A stretch of 64,000 nucleotides of DNA from Erodium maritimum. Taxonomy: Eukaryota; Streptophyta; Magnoliopsida; Geraniales; Geraniaceae. The stretch's first letter is position 1. Each line of letters starts with the position of its first letter. The stretch lies in contig OY997591.1 of NCBI GenBank assembly GCA_963921825.1, positions 49,125,825 through 49,189,824 of the forward strand, read 5' to 3'. Positions 34,977 to 46,280 of this stretch are shown here, in pieces. The position numbers and the translations under genes are program-made. The notes beneath the pieces were generated by a model, which searched no databases, was not told where the DNA came from, and saw only the letters and a program-made list of their open reading frames with translations.

Positions 34977-34981
34977 GGGGG

Positions 34982-35822
34982 CCCGCCCGCCAATAAAGGG
35001 GTCCTAGCCGCGCGTGTGTGATTTGGGTTTATGAGCATACCTTGGTTGGCTTATGGGTTAAAGTCCCAGTAAGTTGCAGCATTTTCCGGCTGGCTTATGG
35101 GTTAGAGTCCCAGTAAGTTGCAGCATTTTCCGGCTGGCTTATGTGTTAGAGTCCCGGTAAGTTGCAGCATTCTTGGGTTGGCCTGACCGGGTTAGAGTCC
35201 CGGGAGGGCGTTCTTGGCAGCTGGTTTGCGATCCTTTGTGATCTTGTTTGGTGTGCGATCCTTCGTGATCTTGTTTGGGGTGATCCCTTGTGATGCTATT
35301 TGGTGTTGAGTAACTTTCTTTTGAGTCCTTGGAAGAGGTCGTCAATGGTTGTGTCGGGTCTACTTTACGTGTCAGGGTGTCGAGTTGGTCAGGGAAGGCA
35401 ACAGTGGGTGTATGTCCAGTTAGAGTACTTGGGTTGGGGATGGTGTTCCCCGGTGTTGAGTTGTTGTTGGTGTTACTTGTTTAGTCTGCTATTTATGCCG
35501 TAGTCAGTCTGCTATTCGTGGTGGTGAGCGAACGCTCACCCCTAGCTGCTTTTCCTACAGGTACTGTTCGTGGGACGGACTAGGTGAGCTCTCGAAGCTT
35601 GTGGAGCTAGGAGCGGAGTCCGGGTTTTGTCTTTTGAGTCTAGTGACGGATACCTTGTACTTTTGTCCACGTGTTGGGACGTATTTTTTTTAAACTGTAA
35701 TTATTATTTTGTTGAACACAAATGGTACTTTTAAAGTGTTTAATGAAAACAGGTTTCAAGTGTTTTTATGTTTTTAAAACGTTCGCGTCCCGAGTTTGAT
35801 TTACTGAAATTGGGGCGTGACA
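34982..35822 (+). repeat. Gypsy C1 3' LTR, second part
   Basis: This part continues the LTR after Copia A' (matches about 21090-21931). It carries four of the T-arm-like units (35050-35203), the palindrome (35523-35540) and the end GGGGCGTGACA. Confidence 0.92.
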
Positions 35823-35827
35823 GGATT

Positions 35828-36273
35828 TTTTGGAAATTGGTCAAGAAAACTGCTCTAAACCTACTTCTCCTTTACAGTCTCCCCAGGTAAAGGAAGTCTC
35901 AGATGTCCTCTGTTTGAATCCTACACCACTTAAAGACACTCCAAAAATCAAATTAGGGGGGAAGAAAAAATCACAAAAATTACAACCTAGATCTTATGGG
36001 ACTAGATTTAAAGTGAAAGAGAAGGAGGTTGGCAATTCTCAGAGAGAGTCTCAAAGGACAATTTTTTTAAATGAAGGTTCAGAGGCAAAGAGGGCTTGGG
36101 GGTTTGGAAAATCAGTTGGGCTGAAGTCCAAACTAGATGATGATACTACAATACAAATGCTAGAAGGGTTGGATGATTATAATCATTTCAAGGAATTGGA
36201 AGAGCTAAATGAGGAAGAGGCTGATACTGGTTCTGTAATGGGGGATAATCCCATTCATCTTTCTTCTCCTTAA
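35828..36273 (+). pseudogene. LINE2 ORF1, second part
   Basis: The frame continues from 18586 without loss once C1 and one GGATT are disregarded. It is a lysine- and glutamate-rich C-terminal tail ending at a stop at 36271-36273, six bases before the ORF2 ATG at 36280. No domain is recognised. Confidence 0.8.
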
Positions 36274-36279
36274 TTCATC

Positions 36280-39200
36280 ATGTTGTTCCTCTCATGGAAT
36301 GTGAGAGGAATCTCCTCTAATCAAAAGAGGAGAAATCTCAGTGTCTTGATACACAAGCAAAGTCCAGATTACATACTTCTACAAGAATCCAAACTACAAA
36401 AAATGCTATAGACTCAGATGGAGCAGCAGGAGGTTTCATTTCCATGTGGAAAAAAATCTGAATTCACATTATCTGCTATAAAACCTATCCAAGGAGCTCT
36501 ATTTTGGTTTGGTCAGAGTTCCCTTCTCCAGAAACCCTACTGTATTGTTAATATATATGCTTCCACTAATGCTCACACCAGAGCTGAGTTATGGAGGAAT
36601 ATTGCTTCAGAACTCTCTGATCAATCCCCATAAACTCTTTTGATCCTAGGGGGGGATTTTAATGCTATCCTATCTTCTGAAGACAGATCAAGTCAGAAAA
36701 GAGGAGGATCTTCAATGGCTAATTTTCAAAGATTACTAGACAATTTGGGTTTAATTGATCTCCCTCTACAAGGAGGGAAATATACTTGGTTTGGTCATGG
36801 ATCTACAGCCTCTAGAATGGATAGATTCCTTGTCTCAAGTGATCTAATTTCTCTCATACCCTCATTAACTCAAGTCTGCCTTCCAAGATCCATATCAGAT
36901 CATCGTCCTTTGATACTACACAACAAAAATCTAGACCGGGGCCCAAGACCATTTAAATGTCTTAATATTTGGTTGGATGATCCTAGATTCCTTCCTGCTA
37001 TCTCTACATTCTGGTCCAGCTATATTATTTCTGGCTCTCCTCATTATATCCTGTGGATTAAACTTAAACTTCTCAGAGCTGATATCAAGAAATGGAATCT
37101 GGAGGTGTTTGGTCTTCTAGAAACTCAGATTCAACATCTGACCTTAGCCATCAATGAGCTGGACAATCTAGTGGAAGTCAGGGTTCTAGCTTCTAAGGAA
37201 TGCTCTGAAAGGGGGGCTCTTAAAGCTGAACTCATCAGGAAATACAAGTTGTTGGCCAAACTATGGAGTCAAAAATCCAGAAGAAAATGGTTTGATGATG
37301 GTGACAAATGTTCTAGCTACTTTCACATAATTGCAAACTATAATGGGAGTAAGAAAGTATTATCCATTATTTGTTTTGAGGGGAATACTCTAACTGATCC
37401 TGACCATATCAAAGTAGCAGCATCTCAACACTTCCAAAATTGTTTTACCAATCTCAACTCAGACATCATTGAGCTTCAAGATCTCCCTTTCAATGTAATT
37501 TCAGCACAAGAAAAGGATTGGCTTGAGAGCCCATTCCTTGAGACTGAGGTCCTACAGGCTCTATTAGCCTGTAATGGATACAAAGCCCCAGGCCCTGATG
37601 GCTTCACAATAAGGTTTTTTCAAGCTGCCTGCGACATAATCAAAGAAGACTTTATGCTATTCCTACATGAATTCTATAATTCTGGCCAATTGGGCAAAGG
37701 AATTAATTCCTCATTCCTAGTCCTTATTCCTAAAAGTTCCTCCCCCATTGACCTTTAATGATTTCAGGCCAATCAGCCTTATGGGAGGTCCCTACAAAAT
37801 CCTCTCAAAATTGCTTTCCACAAGACTCAAAGTGGTTGTGAACAATTTAGTGGGGGATGAGCAATCTGGGTTTCTAGCTGGGAGACAGATTATTGATGGG
37901 ATACTAATAGCTTCAGAAGTGGTCAATTATATCAAAAAATCAAAATCCAAGGCACTTATATTCAATGCAGATTTCCAAAAAGCTTTTGATAGTGTTAGCT
38001 GATGCTATGTGATGCAAATTCTAACCAAAATGGGATTTTGGATTAAATGGAGATTATGGATGATATCATGCTTCAGAGCCTACATGTCTTTTCTATTAAT
38101 GGATCTCCTAACAAAGACTTCCAAATGTCTAGAGGACTAAGACAAGGATGTTCACTTTCTCCTCCCATATTTGTCCTAGTAGCAGAAGGGTTAAATCAGA
38201 TTATGAAAGCAGGGATCTCCAACAATTTATTTCAAGGAATTAAATCATCTACTACAGGGCCTATTATTACAGTTTGCTGATGATTCAATTTTTTTCATCC
38301 AAGCTATTCCAGACCATGTCAGATGCCTCAAATATGCCCTTTCCATGTTTTATTCAGCTTCAGGCTTAGCAGTTAATTATGACAAATCTCAGCTCATTCC
38401 TATGAATCTATCTGAATGAGAAGAATTGATTATTTCCTCAATTATTCACTGCCCTATAGTCTCTCTACCCATAGTATATTTGGGATTCCCCTTAGGTGCT
38501 AATACAAACAGAATTCATGGGAAACAATTGTCCAAAAATTCAAGAAATCATTGGGGCTATGGCAAGCAAAACATCTATCCTTGGGGGGGGGGGAATCACT
38601 TTGATTAAATCTACTCTGGGAGCACTTCCTCTATACTACTTTTCTGTTCTTAGAGCCCCAAAAGGGGTTATCAGAAAAATGGAGAGATGACAAAGAAAAT
38701 TTCTTTGGCATGGTAAACTCACAGGTCAAGGTTGTTGCAAAATTGCCTAGGGGAAGGTATGTAAATCTAAAAAAGAGGGAGGGCTGGGTATTAGAAAGCT
38801 TTCAAGTATGAATGTGTCCTTGCTAGCAAAATGGTGGTGGAGATATGCTTTAGAGAAGAATGCTCTATGGAAATTAGTCATACCTGGTAAATTTGGATGG
38901 GGGTCTAATGATTGGGATCTACCCAAGTTTTCGGAAGTGGGATCATCTATTTTTATATCTCATATTCTAAATTTATTCAAGGAACCTAGATTTGAAGAAT
39001 TATTTGGTTCTAAAGGTCTTCACTGGAAAGTTGGTAAGGGGGACAAAGTTTATTTCTGGCTGGATGCTTGGTTGGGGGATACAGCTCTAAAGCATTTATT
39101 CCCTAAGCTATATTATCTCTCTCAATCAAAAAATATGCTGGTCTCAGAAGCCTGGGATGGCTTAGCTTGGGATTTAGATTTCATTAGATCCCCAAGGGGC

Positions 39201-39902
39201 AGAGCTGAGCAAGACTGGGCAACACTTACATTAATCCTAAATGGAATCAGACTTTCTGATCTTATAGATGTTCTCATTTGGGCATGGGACCCTAAAGGTT
39301 TTACAGTCAGGAAATTGTACTCAATACTAGAGCATCAAGGAACACAATCCTCCTCCATATCTGAATGGAGCAATTTGCCCTAGATCCCTGGTCTCCCCCC
39401 TAAGATAACTGCATTCTCTTGGCTGGCTTGCCATCAAGCAATACAGTCTAAATGTTTTCTAGAGGAAAGAGGTCTTACACTATCATTACAGGAATTGCTA
39501 TGTCCTATTTGCCTTGGGGATCTAGAGGATGCCAATCATATTCTACTTCACTGCTCAAGAGCTTGGCAGGTATGGAATTTAATAGCTAATTGGCGGGGGG
39601 TTCATCTAGTCATTTCTAGTTCAGTGCAAACACAATTGATCACTTGGCCTATCTTGCAAAAGAGGAAATACAAGATTACTTGGCTACAAATTTTCCAACT
39701 CACCTTTTGGCAATTATGGCTAGCCAGAAATGCCAAGTTCTTCAAGGGAGAAAGTTCTTCTGCTGAGGAAATCTTCCATAAAATTCTGCAGCAATCTTAT
39801 AGTTGGGAATGGACCTGCTTTCACAAATCAAGAAAATATTTCACAATCATTAATTGGAAAAATGCTCCCAAAGCTTGTTTAGACTGGAAGTTACTTACCT
39901 GA
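36280..39902 (+). pseudogene. LINE2 ORF2: endonuclease, reverse transcriptase, zf-RVT (broken)
   Basis: It starts with the AP-endonuclease motif LFLSWNVRGIS (36283-36315); a TAG at about 36408 follows. Endonuclease motifs GGDFNAIL (about 36649-36672) and ISDHRPLIL (about 36892-36918) are present. RT begins with YKAPGPDGFT (about 37579-37608). A shift near 37745-37757 is followed by DFRPISLMGGPYK and FNADFQKAFDSV, then a stop at 38000-38002. SRGLRQGCSLSP (about 38130-38165) and FADDS (about 38274) lie in different frames. An 11-G run at 38583-38593 stands where LINE1 has six G. The zf-RVT motif CPIC..H..C is at about 39498-39560. The stop is at 39900-39902. At least five breaks make it dead. 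Confidence 0.93.
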
Positions 39903-40591
39903 TTCTTGGGGTTGGGGGTTCTGGGTTGGGCTATGGGTGGCGGTGAGTGTTGTGAGTGGTGAGGCTCTTCCTTTACGTTTGGGGGTTCTTGAATGTGGGT
40001 TGTCTGCTGCTGCTTCGTCTCTCTGTGAGTGGGTAGCTTTTTTCTAGCTTTGAGAGTTTTGGCTTGCTTCTTCGTGCAGGTTCTCTGGAGATCTTCTCCC
40101 TCCCTGTAGGGTTCCTCCTTGGTCGCTTGTCTGGTTCTTTTTCGTCCTTCCGACGTCTCTTTTCTTCAAAACTGAAGCTCTGATTGGATCTATCAGTCAA
40201 TCCTCCCTGTATGCCGGCCGTGGTATAGACGCTCTTCCCAATTCCGGCTCCGGAGTCGGATGATTGCCCAATTCCTCTCATCACGTTCACTCATCCTTTC
40301 TATCTTCACAAGACTTCAGACTCAGGGCTTTTGGTAGTAAGGTTTCATAAGACTACCCTCATGTTTTGTTCACTGCAATAGGAGCCTCTTCATTCAAGGA
40401 TCAGTACTGGCATCTACTACCCTTTAGTTTACTAGGGTAATGGAGGATTCACTTTCATGTCTTGTACTCATTATCATTGTATCTTTCATATCGGGTTTGG
40501 TTTTTGTGTTCGATCTGTAGTCGGATCGCAATTTTACTCCCTTTTAACCTCTAAAGAGGTTTTAATTTAATTTCGCTTTGCCGATCAAAAA
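39903..40591 (+). other. LINE2 3' UTR and A tail
   Basis: No gene is seen here; a 105-codon minus-strand frame (39973-40290) has no family features. The end has the hairpin AACCTC-TAAA-GAGGTT (40546-40561), then GCCGATC and an A run shared with the target duplication. Confidence 0.8.
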
Positions 40592-40605
40592 AAGTAAGTG
40601 ATTTT

Positions 40606-40697
40606 ATTATTTTAACGATGATTTAGATGCAATAGATTTGTTTTTGGATCGAACGATTTATTTCCGCTGCGAAGATATGATGTTTTTCGATCTTTCA
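40606..40697 (+). repeat. Copia D 5' LTR, second part
   Basis: This is the LTR remainder after LINE2, ending CGATCTTTCA. It contains ATTTATTTCCGCTGCGAAG, similar to the block before the LTR end in A, B and A'. Confidence 0.8.
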
Positions 40698-40712
40698 ATT
40701 AGTATCAGAGCC
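40698..40712 (+). other. Copia D primer binding site
   Basis: AGTATCAGAGCC after a short spacer matches the tRNA-iMet complement TGGTATCAGAGCC apart from decay at its start. Confidence 0.8.
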
Positions 40713-41906
40713 TTGGATTTTTTTTGCATTTGAATCATATGTGAAATTGGATTTGTTGTTGATATGTTTTTACCCGTATACGATGATCACGTAATATCAT
40801 TATTTGATTGGTTTTTACATGCTTTTTATTGGACAAAACCTAGCCGTAAACCTCAATTAGTTGTATTAATACGTGATAGCACTGAACATATCAACAATAT
40901 AAACTGTGAATTGCATGTGGTTTGATCATAGGCTACGCATATCATGCATAGCTCTGTACTGCTTTATGTATGTGCTTCTATCTCAAAAATAATGGTATGA
41001 TATTGATGTATGGAATTTATGGGTGTATTAGAAGCATGGTTAGCTTTATTCTATGTATATTTTATTGTTGATTGATGTGTATGAGTACACATGTTTTATG
41101 TATGATATACACATATTTAAGTCTTAAATGCCTAATGGATTTAAGATTAACCTTCTGCTTCTATTACCCATGACACACATATATTGATACATAAAGTTTT
41201 GAGAAACGATCGATTGTATTAAAATTGTTTTAATACGAATAAATCTTTAATATTGAGTTTTAATTGATAAAGTATGAGATATTTTGTCATCGGCATTTTC
41301 ATCCAAGTAGATAAATAATTGTTATTCGTTTAAAAGGAAAGACCTGACTACTAGGGGACTTGTAGTTCGGATTTTTTTTATATTTTATTTTTGTTTACAA
41401 GGTATGACCTGACTACCAAGGGACTTGTAGTTCAAAGATAAATATATATATTCCTCTTATTTGCATACGATGCAGGTACATAGAAATTTATTTAATGTTT
41501 GTACTTATAGTCTGGACTATCCAGAGGGTATAACTTTAATTAATTTTCAAGAGGAAGTAATTTTGTCTATTGCATGTGATGTGTGAGTGAAGAAAAATTA
41601 TTTGATGTTACACTTATAGTCTGGACTACCTAGAGGGTGTAATATTAACTAGTTTTCTGTCACTAGGAAGGATAAACTCAAATATACTAATAGGACCGAC
41701 CTGACAACCAGGTGACTATGTAGTATATAGCCTGTTGTGGTTTTATGTGATAAAATCAAGAAAAACTTTAATTATGTGTGAGAAACGACTTGACAACCAA
41801 GGGGCTCATTCATGTCTTAAAGTTTGTATTATCATTTTGATGAATCGTATGTCTTAGTGATGTATGTTTGTGCTATTGTTGTTTTCCTTTACAGTTACTT
41901 TCTGAA
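40713..41906 (+). other. Copia D 5' leader with six related hairpins
   Basis: This is a non-coding, AT-rich leader of 1.2 kb. Related motifs of about 30 bases lie at 41341-41368, 41406-41433, 41498-41534, 41609-41643, 41698-41725 and 41786-41803. Each can form a hairpin whose loop is ACTAC, ACTAT or ACAAC. A pyrimidine tract ending TTTACAG (41894) lies 12 bases before the gag ATG. No ORF has coding features. Confidence 0.7.
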
Positions 41907-43283
41907 ATGGCTACTATCTCACTGCGTGGCATACTTGATGCTAACAAGTTGTCTGGTAACAATTTTGATGACTGGTACCGGAACTTGAGAATTGTTCTCA
42001 TGCATGAAAAACTTATCGATGTGATCGATAACCCCATGATGGAAGCTCCCGCTGAGGGAGTGACTGATGTAGTTGCATTAGATGCATATTCGAAGTAACA
42101 GGAACGAAGTACTACTACTCAGTACATCATTTTGGCTTCCATGAGTCTTGATCTTCAGAGGAAACATGAGACTATGAATCCACCACATATCATAGAGCAT
42201 CTTAAGAAGATGTATGGGTCTCAAATTAGGACTGCAAGATATCAGATATCTAAGTCCTTGTTCAAATCTGAACTGAAACCCAAGGAACCAGTTCACACCC
42301 ATGTTCTAAAGATGATTGATCTTGTAGAACGGCTTGAGAAGCAAGGTTGCACACTTGGTAAGGAGTTATCGCAGGATTTGATCTTGCAATCTCTTGATGA
42401 CACTTTTTCACCGTTCATTGTTAATTATAACATGAACAAGATGGATTGTGATCTTCATGAATTGCTCAATTTGTTGATCGATTTTGAGAATCAAATCACA
42501 TCTGGGAAGGTGAAAGTGTCAGGATCTGTGAATCTGATCAGTAGCTCTTCTAAGGGCAAGTGGAAAAATGTGAGGAAATCTAAGAAAAATCCACTTGGGC
42601 AAAAGAATTATGTTTTGAACAAATTCAAGAAAATGAAGTTGAGCACTGGTCAGGAGGATGCTGAATGTTTCTTCTACAAGAAGAAAGGACATTGGAGGAG
42701 GAACTATCAAGAGTATTTGACTACTCTGAAGGACAAGAAACAAGGTAATGCATTAATGAAAAATGTTTTCATGATTTCTTTGACATCTATTGATGCTTCA
42801 AAATGGGTATTGGATACCGGAAGTGGTTTTAACATCTGCAATATGTTGCAGGGGCTAAAAATCAATAGGAGGTTGAAGAAAGGAGAGGTCAACATACAAG
42901 TTGGAAATAAAGCAAGTGTTGCTGCCCTAGTTGTAGGGACTATAACTCTTGTAATGCCTACTGGAGAGACTTTATTGTTGGAGGATTGTTATTACATTCC
43001 TACGTTTCTTTGAAACATAATTTCTGTTTCATATTTGGTTGAACATGGATTTCGTTTGGATATTCGTGATAATCATTGTTCTATATTTCATGGTGATGAA
43101 TTATATGTCGATGTTTACAAACAATATGGTCTTTACGTCTTACCTGAATTAGTTACTTGTCCTACTATGACTATCTCTGGCCAAAAGAGGAAGAGAAATA
43201 ATCAAGTAAATCAAAGTTACCTTTAGCATTGTAGGCTTGGTCATATCGGTGAGAAAAGAATAAACAAGTTGCATAAGACGGGG
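41907..43283 (+). pseudogene. Copia D gag, protease and start of pre-integrase
   Basis: The start ATG gives MATISLRGILDANKLSG, the usual copia gag opening. In-frame stops are at about 42096-42098, 43012-43014 and 43223-43225. The gag core runs through 42132-42620. The zinc knuckle has both a middle and the final cysteine as tyrosine (CFFYKKKGHWRRNY, about 42667-42710), consistent with G-to-A changes. The protease motif WVLDTGSG (about 42805-42828) is kept. The frame ends in the pre-integrase zinc region (HCRLGHIGEKRI), where C2 inserted, and continues at 63530. It is inactive. Confidence 0.92.
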
Positions 43284-46237
43284 TGTCACGCCCCAATTTC
43301 AGTAAACCAAACTCAGGACGCAAACGTTTAGAACAATAAAAATTTTTGAAACCTTTTACATAAATCACTTTAAAATCACCATTTGTTCATCAAAAATAAT
43401 CATTTACAACTTAAAGGTACGTCCCAACAAATGGACAAAAGCAAGGTATACGTCGCTAGACTCAAAAGTAAACCCAGAATCCCGCTCCTAGCTCTTCAAG
43501 CTTCGGAAGCTCACCTAGTCCAACCTGCGACCGGTACCTGTAGGAAAAGCAGCTAGGGGCGAGCGTTCGCTCACCACCACGGATAACAGACTGACTACGG
43601 CATACTTAGCAGACAATGCCGGTAACACCAACAACAACCCAAACACCGGGGATCACTATCCCCAACTCAAGTAACCCGACCGACACACACGCACTGTTAC
43701 TTTCCTCAACCGACTCAACACTCGGACACGAAATGTAGACCCGACCCAACGATTGCCGACCTCCTCCAAAGACACGACAGACAACCACGCAACACCCAAG
43801 ATCACAAAGGATCGCACACCAAACAAGATCACAAAGGATCACACGCCAGCTGCTCAGTAACCTCTCTCTCTCTCTCGCTCTTTACCGATCCCTGTCAGGT
43901 CAGGCGGTTGACCTGTCGCGCAACTTCTCCCGATCTCAGTCAGGAGGCTAGCCCACAACCTCTCCCCTACCCCCGATCTCAGTCTTGAGGCTAGCCACAC
44001 CCACGCGCACCTTCTCCCGATCCCAGTCGTGAGGCTAGCCAAAAACCTCTCCCCTATCCCCGATCTCAGTCGGGTGGCTAGCCACACCTCACCCAACTTC
44101 CCTGACACAAAGTCGGGTCTCCAACCTCAGGTAACCACAATCACAATCACAAGCAAATTTCAACAAACAGCAACAACCCAGGTTCAACACTCCACAGGCA
44201 CTCATGGCCACCCAAGACACCAACTGTAAAACACGGACTCAACAACCCCACGGGCACTCACGGCCACCCAAGACACACCGACAATAACTCACGGGCTCAA
44301 CAACCCCACGGGCACTCACGGCCTCCCAAGACACACCAACAGTAAAACACGGGCTCTCATGGCCACCCAAGACACAACAGTAAAGTACGGGCTCTCATGG
44401 CCACCCAAGACTCCAACAGTAAAACACGGGCTCTCATGGCCACCCAAGACTCCAACAGTAAAACACGGGCTCTCATGGCCACCCAAGACATAAGCTAAAC
44501 AATCAACCTCTGGGCATGGTCATATGCCTCCAATAATTCTAATATCGTTAAGTTCACTGCTCCTACGATACTACTAAGTGTCACATGCATTTCTAATGTT
44601 CGCTACGTTCCCGTATCATACGACACTACCCGGTGTCACCTGCCTTCCTAATATTCGATAAACCTACATAACCCACGACACCCCGGTGTCACATGCAATT
44701 CTACTGTTAACTTTCTCTAATCAGGGCCGAGATCCAGCTACTTTTCCCTACCTCGTATGATTTCTCCAAAAGCGCACTAACAAGCTCCGGCGTGATCTCG
44801 ATCACTCGCCTAGCTTTCCCTTTCCTCGGTCTGCAGCACGATCTAATAAGAACACAATTTAAATACCTTTAGGTTCGCAGACATAAACCAAAATTTAATA
44901 AACTTGACGCCCGAAAGTAACCCTGACAATGTCGATCACTCCCAAACTCCCCAATTACTCGACATTGTCGATATTGGACCCGGAAAAGCCCGATTCGCCC
45001 GACATGGCGAATCTGCCCGGGTTTTGGAAACGCCCTTCCGTGGTCCGAAAATTCCCGTTTTCGTTTCTACGGTCTTAGAATAATTCAAGGGTTCCTAGGC
45101 ACTCGACGGAATCGAATTCCGACTTCTGAGTCATTTAATTAGCGTTTAAAGTTTCTAAACCCGTCAATTACAACTTTCACAATTTAATTCCAAATTTCGA
45201 TCCGGTTGTAGATTAATGGTTCGGGGAACGTCCTAAACCACCCGAACACGAAACCCGAGCACCCGAGCACGTGGGACGCACCCGGCCACCCTTGCCCGTG
45301 GGTGGCTAGGGCTCAAATGGGCCCGGCCCACCATGGTGGTGGCCGGCACTAGCTCCGGCCAGCCACCCCATGGCTGGCCGGCCACCCCCTATGGTGGCCG
45401 AAGCTCCCCCCGAGCTCCCGGTCACCGGAAAACGTCCCTCTTCACCTTAAAACGTCTCCAACGATCCCCCATCCTCAATACAACCCTAAACTACTAGTTT
45501 TAAACCAAAACCTAATTTTAGAACTTGACAAAACGAAGATCGGTTTGGTGCTTACCGTAGAGGAAGACGGTGTGAGTTCGATTCTCCTAACTTTGAGACG
45601 ATCAAAGGGTTGGATGATCGGGAATTGTAGCACAAAACCTGGCTCCTTCTCTTTTCTCTCTTCTTCTCCTTCTCCTTCTTTCTCTAAACTCTCTTCTCTT
45701 TTTTTCTATTTTTTTTCTCTTTCTAAAAGGTGTGGCCGAACCCTTTATGTCCTCATCCTTCCTTTTCTCCCCAAAACCTAACACCACCACCACTTGTTTG
45801 ACAAGTGGCAAGGTCGGTCCCACACCTTTTTGGGGGAATATCTAGAAGATATTTTCCAATCAGATTCGCGAAATTCGGACGTTTCGGGCCCTGAACGGGC
45901 ACTTTTTCCAAGAAATTACGAAACTTCACGGGCTACATGGAAACGGCTCAAATAAGACCTTTGCGACGACGGCTAAGCTTTTTGGATCCAAAACGGTCCT
46001 CGAATGGACCAAAACGTCGCTTGGTTGACTTTTCAAGCGAAAAGTCAACATTTCCCAAACTGATCAGAAAGTTGCCCTGAGTCCCCCGGAACTCACTTTG
46101 GTCGATATCGAGGTCAACTTAAGTCCGGTATGACCCTCGGGGTCAATTCTAGGTTCAATTAAGTGTCTGTCTTAAAAATTTTAAATTTTCCTGTTTTTCG
46201 CAGGTTTGACTGGCGTTGACCGGGAGTGGTTATAACA
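43284..46237 (-). repeat. Gypsy C2 3' LTR (2954 bp)
   Basis: The LTR holds the same ordered blocks as C1: palindrome (43558-43575), unit arrays (43895-44095 and 44195-44490), acceptor- and donor-like sites, and a CT-rich tract (about 45650-45725). The array hairpins here carry more base changes than in the 5' LTR copy. Confidence 0.93.
43895..44490 (-). repeat. C2 3' LTR minisatellites
   Basis: Five units built on CGATCTCAGTCGGGAGGCTA (about 43 bp) lie at 43895-44095. Seven or eight units built on GGGCTCTCATGGCCACCCAA lie at 44195-44490. The second type is the reverse complement of the C1 array. Confidence 0.83.
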
Positions 46238-46262
46238 ATCTACCCCCCCCCCCCCCTAAAGG
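46238..46262 (-). other. Gypsy C2 polypurine tract with 14-G run
   Basis: C14 on the plus strand (46243-46256) gives G14 on the coding strand, ahead of TAGATTG and the 3' LTR. Confidence 0.8.
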
Positions 46263-46280
46263 AATTTCGTCCGCGAAATT

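Larger units (their letters stand above)
27943..34981 (+). mobile_element. Copia A': degenerate relative of Copia A
   Basis: The target duplication GGGGG lies at 27943-27947 and 34977-34981, inside the C1 3' LTR. LTRs are at 27948-29315 (1368 bp) and 33295-34976 (1682 bp); the 5' LTR lacks about 320 bp. PBS and PPT are present. The interior is short and heavily broken. LTR palindromes match the A/B family, while other parts diverge, so it is a separate subfamily. The element is a dead copy. Confidence 0.95.
18582..35827 (+). mobile_element. Gypsy C1: chromovirus-like Ty3/gypsy element with deleted interior
   Basis: The 5-bp target duplication GGATT lies at 18582-18586 and 35823-35827. The LTRs start TGTAATAA and end GGGGCGTGACA. 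The 5' LTR is 3345 bp; the 3' LTR (25457-27947 plus 34982-35822) is split by Copia A'. The interior is only about 3.5 kb: gag is not recognisable, pol is truncated and the middle of pol is missing. It is related to C2, by LTR blocks and pol motifs. The two LTRs look very similar by eye, so the insertion is not old. Confidence 0.94.
16162..40605 (+). mobile_element. LINE2: full-length L1-type element, split by gypsy C1
   Basis: A 14-bp target duplication (AAGTAAGTGATTTT) stands at 16162-16175 and 40592-40605, with an A run directly before the right copy. The body is 16176-18586 plus 35828-40591, about 7.2 kb. It has ORF1, ORF2 (endonuclease, RT, zf-RVT) and a 3' UTR ending like LINE1. Several stops and shifts make it inactive. 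It inserted into the 5' LTR of Copia D. Confidence 0.94.

Noticed and set aside
18587-35822. C1 and its two LTRs as two separate elements
   Set aside because: The common TSD GGATT, LTR identity and continuation of the LINE2 frame across it show one element, with A' inside its 3' LTR.
43854-44490. Regularly spaced repeats suggesting a CRISPR-like array
   Set aside because: The units are degenerate, contiguous minisatellites in a plant LTR present at both ends of the element; there are no unique spacers of even size.
45602-45823. Arg/Lys/Glu-rich minus-strand frame
   Set aside because: It is a translation of the CT/GA-rich tract of the C2 LTR, without family features.
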